From the NCBI RefSeq assembly GCF_015706575.1, contig NW_024037064.1, forward strand, positions 9,959,606 through 10,023,605: 64,000 bases of DNA. Reading direction: 5' to 3'. Below, piece by piece: positions 54,731-64,000 of the stretch. The position numbers and the translations under genes are program-made. The notes under the pieces are model-generated. The model was not told the origin of the DNA, made no database searches, and saw only the letters and a list, made by a program, of their open reading frames with translations. Every line of letters begins with the position of its first letter. The first letter of the stretch is position 1. The stretch is from Patiria miniata (taxonomy: Eukaryota; Echinodermata; Asteroidea; Valvatida; Asterinidae).

Positions 54731-56104
54731 TATTGCATATGGGCATCGAAGAAAAATCGGACGAGAATAAATTTGATTAATTTTAAAACATTTGCACCTC
54801 TCATTGTGAGCGTGAGTCTGTGTGCCAGATTTAAACATCTGTGATTGTACTTCTGCTGGCTGGAGACGCTATTTGTTAGCGTTATTTGACCTGCATTTCA
54901 TGTTGTAAATAAAATTATTTGCATAGAATAATCATTTACTGTCTGGTATACATGTACATGTAGTTGTGAATTATTTCTTTGTTGAGTTTGTAATTGCACC
55001 TCCGCTGGAGGCGCTATTGTCGCTGTGATTTGTGATCTGTTCCTGCATTCGCAGCAGGTTGTATTCAGTCTATAATCTTTAATACAGGTGAATAAAACAA
55101 AATCTGAGTAACACATAATGGGCCACCCTAGCGTCGTGCCTACGCAGCCCGTTCAAAAGCAAGAGGAGGGACAACCTCAGGCGGCATTATGGGAGGTCCA
55201 CCTTTCCCACCTGGACAACCTCAGAGGCATCTCAATGAGCTTGGGACAGATGCCTCTTAGCAGCCAATGTACAGCAAACCAACATGCAAGCGAGGGCAGT
55301 CATTGGGATGCTTGCATGGGTAGGCCATCCCAGCATCATGCCCCTAAACCCACGACACAAAGTAAAGCGAGGAGGACCTAGGGCTTCCAAAAGCAACCCC
55401 TCAGTCAACCGCGGTGATGATGAAAGCAACCTCAGCTGAAGAGCCACCTGGAAGTGCAGCTTGCTTCTGGGATGGTGCCATATGTTCACAGGTACAGTCC
55501 TCCCTGTTCCTTGATGAGGACACCCCAGCAATCTGAAGGGAAGTCCTTGGCCTGTCTCCAACTGCTTCTCTTAATCTACTCATAGATGATCCAGAGATCC
55601 TTCAGATGACATCTGGAACTCCAGCCCGATCCAGCCGTACCAGCTACCACATCCCTTCCAGCCATTAGCCCTATTGAAGGCCCATGAGCCATTATCAGCT
55701 ACAGAGGACATTATAGCTGAAGATGATGTTGACGCTACAGCCATGCGGCTTCACACATCTTCAAATGCATCCAGTACTGTGATGAAGATGTTTCTCGAGA
55801 CCGCCTTGGAGGGGAAGATGATGAAGGTAACTGAGACCGTCAACAAATACTACAGAAGAGGATATCTGAAAAAAGTCCAGCGATTCAAGAAGTGAAAACC
55901 AGGATCCAGTTTCTCCACCAAATGAACTGTGGACAATTTTTTTGTTTTGATTTATAGAAGTTGTCTTTAAGTTATTCGAAGAATTATATAATTTTGTATT
56001 TTCGTGCATTTGTTGTATTTAATGTTGTTGTTATCTCAAACTAATTGAGAAAAGTTTATTCATGAACAAGGAACACTCAAGGTCTCGAATGGGCAATGGG
56101 GCTG
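54731..56104 (+). other. Interior between the two LTR-like copies (fossil)
   Basis: The sequence begins just after the primer-site-like TGGTGTCAGAAGTGGGAT. Short frames occur (55118-55381 and 55674-55895), the first starting MGHPSVVPTQPVQKQ and rich in Gln, Pro and His. No reverse transcriptase, protease or integrase motif was recognised. A purine-rich GGGCAATGGGG lies just before the right copy. Confidence 0.4.
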
Positions 56105-56570
56105 TGTAACGGAAATTTATTTACTCGCAACCAACAATCTTACCATGTATTTTGTTTTCTGTGTACTGCTGCAGCACGTACGTTCAAGCTAGCGCATTGA
56201 GCACTTAGTTGGGCGTGTTAATTGGCATTTCACTTGTGCATAGAGCGCGGAAGTGTGCGTTATTTTGTGGCCTCTCTAGTTTGTGTGCATTGGTATATCT
56301 TTATGCAATTGGCACATCATTTGATGATTTTTTTGGCAGGGAAGTTCAAGTTCGTTGCTAAGTAAACTCAAGTTCACGAGCTCCTTATAGCCTGAGCCAA
56401 TCCAGAAACCGAAAACACTTCAATACATGTAATTCATTATTTTTTGGTTTTTGTTGATATTTGTCTTTGTCGGAATAAATCGTTTCTTGAATTGTTATTC
56501 ATTTATACAATTTGTGTTCAATTGTTTAGTCATTTAGTTCGTCCGATCTAACCATAAATTAGGATGCACT

Positions 56571-57140
56571 TGTAGCGTTCTCTAAAGTGGACTTATGAAC
56601 ACTTCAGCAAATAAAACTGTTTGCACTGATTTTCTTGTGTAATACACTTTTGTAAATATTTAGTTATTTTTCCCCCATTTTTTCAGTTATTTTCCCCAAG
56701 TCTCAATAACAGTCCATAATCATGATTCCAGATGTTAAACCTCTGAGATTCAGCAAACTGTTCATTCATCACTTTCCTTTGCACCAAGGTCCAACCTATA
56801 TATACTTGAGTTGATTTAATTATACCAGACCAGCCCTTTTGTCCTTCCAATTTCAGTTAATGGTTTTTGCTCAACCTTCATACCTCCATGATGAGGTTAC
56901 CAAGTCCAGGGGGCCTTTTCCCTTGGTGACATGTCTAGACAGTTGTCATTCTTTGTTCATATTTTAACCACTCTGTTTTCAGTCCTCATGCAAGCAACAT
57001 CTCAAATTTACTCTTTCCAGTTGTACTTAATTCTTGCCCGATACTGTGAATTCTCGGTTCCTTGCTGAACAAAAATAAAACTACTTCAACGCATATATCT
57101 AAATCTTAGTGTGTCCAGTTTTAATTATCTATACACAAAA
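56571..57140 (+). repeat. 5' LTR of the CsRn1-like element
   Basis: It runs from TGTAGCGTTC to ATACACAAAA, 570 bases, and contains AAAATAAAAC near its 3' end, a possible polyadenylation signal region. Confidence 0.9.
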
Positions 57141-57154
57141 TTGGTGACCCAGAC

Positions 57155-57868
57155 GTGATCATGCCGGATGCGAAAGAAACAATCGTAGCACCTATCAACT
57201 TGAAGTTGCCACCGTACTGGCCAGCAGACCCACAGGTGTGGTTTGCGCAAGTGGAGGCACAGTTTGCCACACGAGGAATTAAGACTGAAAAGACTAAGTA
57301 TGATTACATCATTTCAGCCCTGACTCCTGAGGTGGCACAGGAAGTGAGGGACCTCCTACTAGATCCTCCGAAAGAGACGCCATACAAAACACTGCTCCGC
57401 CACATGCGACAGTTGCTTGGCGAAAGGGCACTGGAGGAGTCGATTCTTCGCCAGTTATTCCTTCAGCGGCTGCCTGCAAATGTGCAGATGGTGTTGACTT
57501 CTGCAGGTGCCTCCATGAAAATGGAGCAGCTTGCGGAACTTGCAGACAAAGTCATCGACGTGGCGGTGCAGCCACAGGTCGCCAGCTTAGCCACGCCGGT
57601 AAACCCAGCACCACCAGAACTACAACAACTGCGGGACGAGGTGAAACAGTTGACAGCATTAGTTTCGGCCTTGTCTACCCAACAACGCGGAAGGAGTCGC
57701 AGCCGTAGCCGGCCCAATGACTACCGTCGTCCTGACCGGAGCTCATCTCGTGATACCCCCGGAGAGTGTTGGTACCACTGGAAATTTGGTGCCAACGCAC
57801 ACAAATGCCAACAGCCGTGTTCGTACACCGGAGGTGCCAACCAGGGAAACGACCAAGCCGGCAATTAG
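57155..57868 (+). CDS. Gag of the CsRn1-like element (fossil part)
   Basis: A 237-codon frame begins shortly after the primer site. It includes [19 protein letters not shown] and [14 protein letters not shown], typical of Gypsy capsid regions, then a basic RGRSRSRSR stretch and the CHCC finger [18 protein letters not shown]. It overlaps the pol frame, as usual for this group. Confidence 0.88.
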   Translation: MIMPDAKETIVAPINLKLPPYWPADPQVWFAQVEAQFATRGIKTEKTKYDYIISALTPEVAQEVRDLLLDPPKETPYKTLLRHMRQLLGERALEESILRQLFLQRLPANVQMVLTSAGASMKMEQLAELADKVIDVAVQPQVASLATPVNPAPPELQQLRDEVKQLTALVSALSTQQRGRSRSRSRPNDYRRPDRSSSRDTPGECWYHWKFGANAHKCQQPCSYTGGANQGNDQAGN

Positions 57869-60800
57869 GGGCGACAAGTTTTGCTGGCCGACCATCAAGT
57901 CGCTTATTCTATGTCACAGACCGCACAACAAAGCAACAATTTCTCGTCGATACGGGAGCGGAGGTGAGTGTCATTCCTCCTTCTTCCCATGAGCGCACTC
58001 ATCGGTGTCATGGTCGGGATCTCCAGGCAGCAAATTCGTCGAGTATTGCTACCTACGGTGAAAGATCCTTGACACTTGACATTGGACTCCGGCGGCCTTG
58101 CCGCTGGGTGTTTGTTGTCGCCGATGTTCAGCATTATATCATAGGCGCTGATTTCCTCCGACACTTCAACTTTCTGGTCGACGTTCGCAACCGCAGGCTA
58201 ATTGATGCCACGACAAATTTAGGCATTAACGGAACAGCCACTAATGCGCCGTCACTCAGTCCGGTCCTCGCGACACCAACCCCATCGCGTTTTGCGGATA
58301 TTTTGAAGGAATACCCGGACATTATTCGACCTGTCCATAGTGAAACTCCGGTTAAGCATAATGTGACACACCACATTGTCACAACTGGACCGCCCATTGC
58401 AGCACGTCCACGTCGTCTCGCACCCGACCGCCTCAAAGTTGCTAAAGACGAATTTCAACATATGATGGACTTGGGCATCGTGCGCCCTTCAAGTAGTAAC
58501 TACTCCTCCCCACTCCACATGGTCCCCAAAAAGCAACCTGGAGATTGGCGACCATGTGGGGACTATCGGGCACTGAACCAGTCCACTGTGCCAGATCGGT
58601 ATCCAGTCCCCCACATCCAAGATTTCACAGCAACACTTCACGGTGGAACAATATTTTCCAAGATCGACCTTGTTCGTGCGTACCATCAAATTCCAATGGC
58701 GCAGGACGACATCGCGAAAACTGCCATCACCACTCCATTCGGACTCTTTGAATTTGTTCGTATGCCATTTGGACTACGCAACGCCGCTCAGACATTTCAA
58801 CGTTTTATAGATGAGGTCACACGCGGTCTTGACTTTTGTTACGCATACATTGACGACCTTTTAGTGTCCAGTACCGATGCGGAACAACATGCACAGCATC
58901 TTCGTCTTCTGTTCGATCGCCTTAACCAGTACGGGGTGATCATCAACCCCGCAAAATGTCAATTTGGAGTGAACACACTTGAGTTCCTCGGACACCAAGT
59001 CGACAGCCACGGGGTACGTCCACTCGCAGAAAAGGTCAGTGCAATCTTGAACTTTCCACAACCCACTACACTGACAAAGCTGAGAGAGTTTCTTGGACTT
59101 GTTAATTTCTACCGCCGCTTCATCCCACGGTGCTCTCAGGTCCTCCATCCTCTCACAGCTCTACTGGCTAACACTGGAAAAAAGTCAGCACCAATCACGT
59201 TCAATGATGCCACTACAGCTTCATTTGAAGAAATCAAAGCTGCTCTCGCCAATGCTACCCTCCTCACACATCCCAAGCCAGATGCTCCACTGAGCGTCAT
59301 GACGGATGCTTCGGAGGTTGCAGTCGGAGCTGTTCTGCAACAATGGGTAGATGATTCATGGCAGCCAATCTCATTCTTCTCCAAAAAGCTCCAACCAGCT
59401 GAAACGCGCTACAGCACCTTTGGACGAGAACTTTTAGCTGTGTATCTCGCCATTCGCCATTTTCGCCACCAACTCGAGGGCCGTGTGTTCCACGTGCTAA
59501 CGGACCACAAACCCCTCACCTACGCTCTCTCATCATCAACGGACAGACATTCCCCACGTGAAATTCGACACCTCGATTTCATTTCCCAATTCACTTGTGA
59601 CATCCGATTCATAAAGGGGGTGGACAACCCTGCAGCAGATGCCTTGTCTCGCGTTGAACTTAACTCGTTACACACGGAGCAGTCAAACATCATAGATTTC
59701 CGCAGAATGGCAGAGTTACAGACCGCCAGTGAGGAACTCACGCGACTGCGCGCATCACCATCCTCGCTCACATTCAAAGATGTTCCTATCCCATCATGTG
59801 ACACAACATTAACCTGTGACATTTCTACTGGGAACCCACGCCCATTTGTTCCAGTGGAATTACGCCGGGAAGTGTTTGACTCGCTACATTCGTTGTCGCA
59901 CCCTGGAATTCGAGCCACCCAACGCCTCATCACGGATCGCTATGTTTGGCCCAGTATTAACCGTGATGTGCGACATTGGGCAAAGTCATGCTTACAATGT
60001 CAGCGCGCAAAGGTCCATCGTCATACCTTTGCCCCTCTTTCTCAGTTTGCTGCACCAGATGCCAGATTTTCACATGTTCACATTGACATTGTGGGTCCAT
60101 TACCACCTTCTAATGGATGCACATACATGCTGACCTGCATCGATCGCTTCACGTGTTTGCCAGAAGCCATTCCATTGACTGACATCACCGCAGAAACAGT
60201 TGCCCGTGCTTTTGTCACGCGATGGATTGCCATGTTTGGTGTTCCATCGACTATCACCACCGATCGTGGAACTCAGTTTGAATCAGCACTTTTCCGTGCC
60301 TTGACCAACCTGCTTGGTACACAGCGCATACGCACAACAGCTTATCACCCCATTGCAAATGGCCTAGTGGAACGTTTCCACAGGCAATTGAAATCGTCAC
60401 TAAAGGCACAAATCAATCCAAACAAATGGACAGACTTTACCACTCGTCCTCCTTGGAATTCGGACTGCGGTCAAGTCAGATTTTGGTTACAGTGTTGCCG
60501 AGCGTGTTTACGGCACCACTCTTCGCTTGCCCGGCGAATTTTTCGACACGACCACGGAAGAGGCTCAGTTAGATCCCACCGCCTACGTCCATCGTTTGCA
60601 ACGCATGATGCAAAGTCTCCAACCACCTTCAAGCCGTTCTCAGCAACGAACTAACATTAATGTCCCCGATGATCTACAGACATGCACCCATGTTTTTGTT
60701 CGTCGTGATGCGGTCCGCAAACCTCTTCAACCCCCCTATGACGGCCCGTTCAAGGTGCTCAGTCGCTCGGCCAAACATTTTGTGGTTGAATTAGCAAATC

Positions 60801-61003
60801 GCAAGGACACGATTAGCATTGACAGCCTGAAAAGTGCCCATTTGGATATCACGCGAGAGACAATCTCTGTTCCCGTCACACCCGAACCTCCACCGACAGA
60901 TGCCGAACAAACTACCCCAGCATCAGTCCCAGCCCCTATCCGCCAAACGCGCTCTGGCCGGCGTGTTCATTGGCCTCAACGCTATGTGACTTTCGTTCGC
61001 TAA
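57766..61003 (+). CDS. Pol of the CsRn1-like element: protease, RT, RNase H, integrase (fossil part)
   Basis: Protease active site [11 protein letters not shown]; reverse transcriptase with [15 protein letters not shown] and YIDDLLVSS; RNase H with [16 protein letters not shown]; integrase zinc finger with HSLSHPG and CLQCQRAK; catalytic core with [18 protein letters not shown] and [11 protein letters not shown]. The C-terminal part has a small binding-domain-like stretch ([16 protein letters not shown]). Domain order is that of Gypsy elements. Confidence 0.9.
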
Positions 61004-61033
61004 ATTACCACAAACTCACTGGAAGGGGGCTCC

Positions 61034-61609
61034 TGTAGCGTTCTCTAAAGTGGACTTATGAACACTTCAGCAAATAAAACTGTTTGCACTGATTTTCTTG
61101 TGTAATACACTTTTGTAAATATTTAGTTATTTTTCCCCCATTTTTTCAGTTATTTTCCCCAAGTCTCAATAACAGTCCATAATCATGATTCCAGATGTTA
61201 AACCTCTGAGATTCAGCAAACTGTTCATTCATCACTTTCCTTTGCACCAAGGTCCAACCTATATATACTTGAGTTGATTTAATTATACCAGACCAGCCCT
61301 TTTGTCCTTCCAATTTCAGTTAATGGTTTTTGCTCAACCTTCATACCTCCATGATGAGGTTACCAAGTCCAGGGGGCCTTTTCCCTTGGTGACATGTCTA
61401 GACAGTTGTCATTCTTTGTTCATATTTTAACCACTCTGTTTTCAGTCCTCATGCAAGCAACATCTCAAATTTACTCTTTCCAGTTGTACTTAATTCTTGC
61501 CCGATACTGTGAATTCTCGGTTCCTTGCTGAACAAAAATAAAACTACTTCAACGCATATATCTAAATCTTAGTGTGTCCAGTTTTAATTACATGTATCTA
61601 TACACAAAA
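61034..61609 (+). repeat. 3' LTR of the CsRn1-like element
   Basis: At 576 bases it is the same as the 5' LTR except for an extra CATGTA near its end, as far as reading by eye shows. Confidence 0.9.
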
Positions 61610-61845
61610 CACTTTCCGAAAACGGATGTCTGCACAGGCTATACTTAGCCTGTAACAATTATAGCTAGTAGTAGTAATTTTCATCGTGGTGATTAATGGC
61701 GCCACCCTGCGCCACCTGACCTACAGTGAGTTGCCTGAGCCAGAGCCGGAGCCGGAGATATTAATGACACCTTCCCCCTCCCTGGGGCTTAATTCTCCTT
61801 CCCCTTTTTGCTTGCTAATCCCCCGAAGTCCTTGCCACCAGGCTA

Positions 61846-62387
61846 GCAACAATATTTTACAATGGAGATTGGTCACTTTGTCAAAATGCAAACTGTATGG
61901 CTATATAAATCCAAATTTAGCTCATGAATGTGTAAAATAAATAAGACTACATGCTGACATGTAGAGATTGTCACTTTGCCAAGGCAAAAAATTACAACGA
62001 CTTTGTGAAATTAGCATCAATTATTAATGAATGATGATAATAATTTGTCGTGAAATTTGGTTATAATGTAGAGGACATATACAATTGTAATCCAAAAAAC
62101 TCATATTGTTTAAAATCTCAGTTTTGGACGGATATATGTCACTTTGCCAAAACAGTGATGATATGTATCATGTAGTACATGTACATGTATTAAATGTTGT
62201 AAACATGTAGGTACAGTGTACAAAAATGTACATGTTTAATTGTTTGTACTCGTTAGTACAATCAACTTCTGTGGGAAGGGGATTGGAGTATTTCCTTTGA
62301 GTTTTTTTCACAGAGTTCAACATATCAAGCTCTCAAAGATTCAAGGGCATGACAGGTTTTAATCGTTGTAGAAGACATTATTTAATT
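61846..62387. other. AT-rich non-coding sequence
   Basis: Two sentence-like recurrences of GTCACTTTGCCAAA (about 61970 and 62145) and a related GGTCACTTTGTCAAA (about 61870) suggest a worn repeat. Otherwise only ACATGTA-type simple sequence is present. No gene is seen. Confidence 0.35.
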
Positions 62388-62771
62388 CAGGGTTCGAAAT
62401 TAGCGGTAGACCGCTAGCCAAATGCTATATGTAGTCTTTAGAAACAGTGTCAGGTTAGTCAAACTATATTCCTTAACTAGCCTGGCTGGCGAGTGAAAAT
62501 TATTGGGAAACGGCAAAGATGAACATACATAAAGAAATAAATAATTAAATTCAGAAAGAAAACCCCATCAATTTGTGTCTAATTTTATCAACTGTTTTAA
62601 AGGGTTTAATTATTAGAACTGTTTATGAAAAACACTGAGAAAATTGGCTCAGAATTGAGCCTGAAAATACGCCACTTTGTATTTGAGATAAGAAAAAAAA
62701 TGCGGGCTAGTTAAGAGTCTGTTTCAGTAGCCCAGCTGGTTACTGAACAAAAAAGTTAACGTCGAACCCTG
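62388..62771. mobile_element. hAT-like MITE, 384 bp
   Basis: The left end CAGGGTTCGAAATTAGCGG is mirrored at the right as GTTAACGTCGAACCCTG. CAGGGTTCGA ends are typical of hAT-derived MITEs. The 8-bp duplication is not clear (ATTTAATT on the left, TTATTCCC on the right), so it has decayed or one end is misjudged. No coding sequence. Confidence 0.6.
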
Positions 62772-64000
62772 TTATTCCCATTGAATTGTCTGTTGCTTTT
62801 TTCCCAAGTGTCCTCATCTTCAATCAGGCTGACAGGAACCCAATCTACTGAACTTCACCCTCCATTAACCTTGGTCACAAAGCTTAAGAGGGCACTAGAA
62901 TTACAAGGTACATGTAGCTATACGTGTAAATCATTATAACTCTAACCCCTGGGTATTTTTACTAAACTGCTAGAAAGTATTCTGAATCCACCAATCTACC
63001 TATTGTGTCATGCATGCAAATGTTGGCATTGGTGACTGCTCAGTATGGAGGTGTCCTGAATCCATTGATATTCTGCGGTACTGCTAGCCTTACAATCCTC
63101 AATCCATCTAAATTCCCCTGTTTTAGGTACGTATTGTAGCTGAATCCGGCCGCCGAAATACTCCAAAACAGGTGAATGGTTTTTGATGGATCCAGAGTGG
63201 TAATAGGGTTAAGTTGCATGGTCTCAGCTAACAATATTTTCCAATTATTACTTTACCAGCGGGACAATTCTAGTGTCAAAAGCTGAAGAATTTTGGAAGC
63301 TGGTGTTACAAATTAATAATAAGTTAGTCACTAGTATCCATAATTTTGATTGGATCAGTGGGTGAAAAGAGACCAGATTTTTGAACAGATATCAGCTTGA
63401 TGTATTTTCAATGAAAAAAAAGGCAGGCTGATTTTGTGTTTCTTTTTTATTCCTCTCAAAGATTGTTGAATGCCTCTTGTGAGAACAATAAGAGGAACAC
63501 AAGGATACACATTCAGGTAAGCTAAAAACTTGTTCAATTTTAATTTACAGGCCACTTACTCATCATTGTAAAATTATATGTGTTTGGACCTGAATAAAGT
63601 GAACTGAATATTCAATTTTTAAATTGTTTAGTTTTACCATATAAAATAATAATTTTCAGTGATATTAAAATTGTCAAAACGATTCTTTTGTTTTCTTGAG
63701 TCCCGAACTATGGCATCACCTTTTTTGTGCAATGGGCTTACCCATACATGTATTAAAGGGGATGTTAATTTGGCCCCATATGGGGCCAAATTCATCCAGA
63801 CTCATCTTCATGATAAACACATGAACATACATGTATGAACATATGTATGTACATTTTATGCGGATAGTTTCACCTTGTTTGTGGAATTAAGTATACATGT
63901 AGTTTTGATGCATTTTTTTTCAATCCCTGAATTGTGAGTCCAAGTATACTTGTTTTTGGCTATTAGCATGTTTCTGTTAATTATCTCCTTTTGTTTGTCT
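62772..64000. other. AT-rich non-coding end of the window
   Basis: Only short ORFs occur. A perfect 26-bp palindrome (63767-63792, half-site AATTTGGCCCCAT) and ACATGTA-type repeats are the only structures noticed. Confidence 0.4.

Larger units (their letters stand above)
56571..61609 (+). mobile_element. Ty3/Gypsy LTR retrotransposon, CsRn1-like, young, near whole
   Basis: LTRs (56571-57140 and 61034-61609) differ, to my eye, only by one 6-base stretch, so insertion was recent. CACT flanks both sides (56567-56570 and 61610-61613). The primer site TGGTGACCCAGACGTGAT (from 57142) matches the 3' end of tRNA-Trp with one mismatch, and the gag zinc finger is of the C-x2-H-x9-C-x3-C form; both are marks of the CsRn1 clade. 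Gag, protease, reverse transcriptase, RNase H and integrase are all present; about one break. No envelope gene. Confidence 0.92.
46801..61845 (+). mobile_element. Old LTR-type element, two LTR-like copies carrying later insertions (fossil)
   Basis: Two related sequences lie in the same orientation. The left copy is 46.80-47.56 plus 54.0-54.72 kb; the right copy is 56.10-56.57 plus 61.61-61.85 kb. Shared marks include GGAAGTGTGCG, TTGGCACATCATTTG, GATCTAACCATAAATTAGGA and AAAGTCCTTGCCACC. Right after the left copy comes TGGTGTCAGAAGTGGGAT, which looks like a primer-binding site, and the right copy begins TGTAACGG. The copies differ widely, so the insertion is old. The interior (54.73-56.10 kb) is too short for a polymerase, so the element is non-autonomous or heavily reduced. 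The LTR reading is inference. Confidence 0.5.

Noticed and set aside
55118-55895. Short frames as a host gene
   Set aside because: They lie between two LTR-like copies, have no recognised domain and no convincing splice context.
56571-61609. An endogenous retrovirus with an envelope gene
   Set aside because: No envelope-like frame lies between the integrase region and the 3' LTR.

Overview
The window is eukaryotic: spliced genes with consensus GT..AG introns, low gene density, abundant DNA transposons, a DIRS-type and a Ty3/Gypsy-type retroelement, and frequent ACATGTA-type simple sequence. An expanded TRIM family with NHL propellers next to DIRS and CsRn1-like elements fits a marine invertebrate deuterostome (echinoderm first, lancelet or hemichordate next). 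This is inference; no gene here fixes the species.

Region 1 (1 to about 35.2 kb) is a tandem array of four related units, each about 8 kb once later insertions are discounted. Each unit has a 5' flank, one two-exon TRIM gene on the + strand (5496-8040, 15377-17953, 24483-27135, 31932-35203) and an AT-rich 3' flank of degenerate modules. The proteins (640, 639, 638 and 646 residues) have a RING, two B-boxes, a coiled coil and a six-bladed NHL-like propeller. One phase-1 intron falls between blades 1 and 2, and a conserved splice acceptor 6 bases before each ATG implies a 5'UTR intron. Upstream flanks pair units 1 with 3 and 2 with 4, whereas the B-box coding region pairs 1 with 2 and 3 with 4, so the genes look mosaic. 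Differences in the propeller cluster in blade-edge loops while other blades are almost identical. That is the pattern expected of recognition proteins exchanging sequence by gene conversion, and it is the best candidate here for an undescribed system. Several foldback and MITE-like elements sit in the flanks and introns; two lie head to tail in copies of the same 9-bp target.

Region 2 (35.2-46.8 kb) holds no firm gene. It has a 648-bp MITE with a 4-bp target duplication, a foldback element, a possible first exon (38631-38755), a possible Cys-rich last exon (37349-37570), a degenerate RCC1-like fragment near 41.1 kb, and a 16-bp satellite family whose main block (41.53-42.95 kb) stays open in every frame on both strands.

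Region 3 (46.8-61.85 kb) is a nest of fossils. Two copies of an old LTR-like repeat flank a 1.4-kb interior. The left copy was entered by a DIRS-like retrotransposon (47.56-54.0 kb) and by a hAT-type MITE (54028-54493). The right copy was entered by a young CsRn1-like Gypsy element (56571-61609, tRNA-Trp-type primer site). Each copy supplies the empty site for insertions in the other.

Region 4 (61.85-64.0 kb) is AT-rich and non-coding as far as can be seen, apart from a hAT-like MITE (62388-62771) and a 26-bp perfect palindrome.
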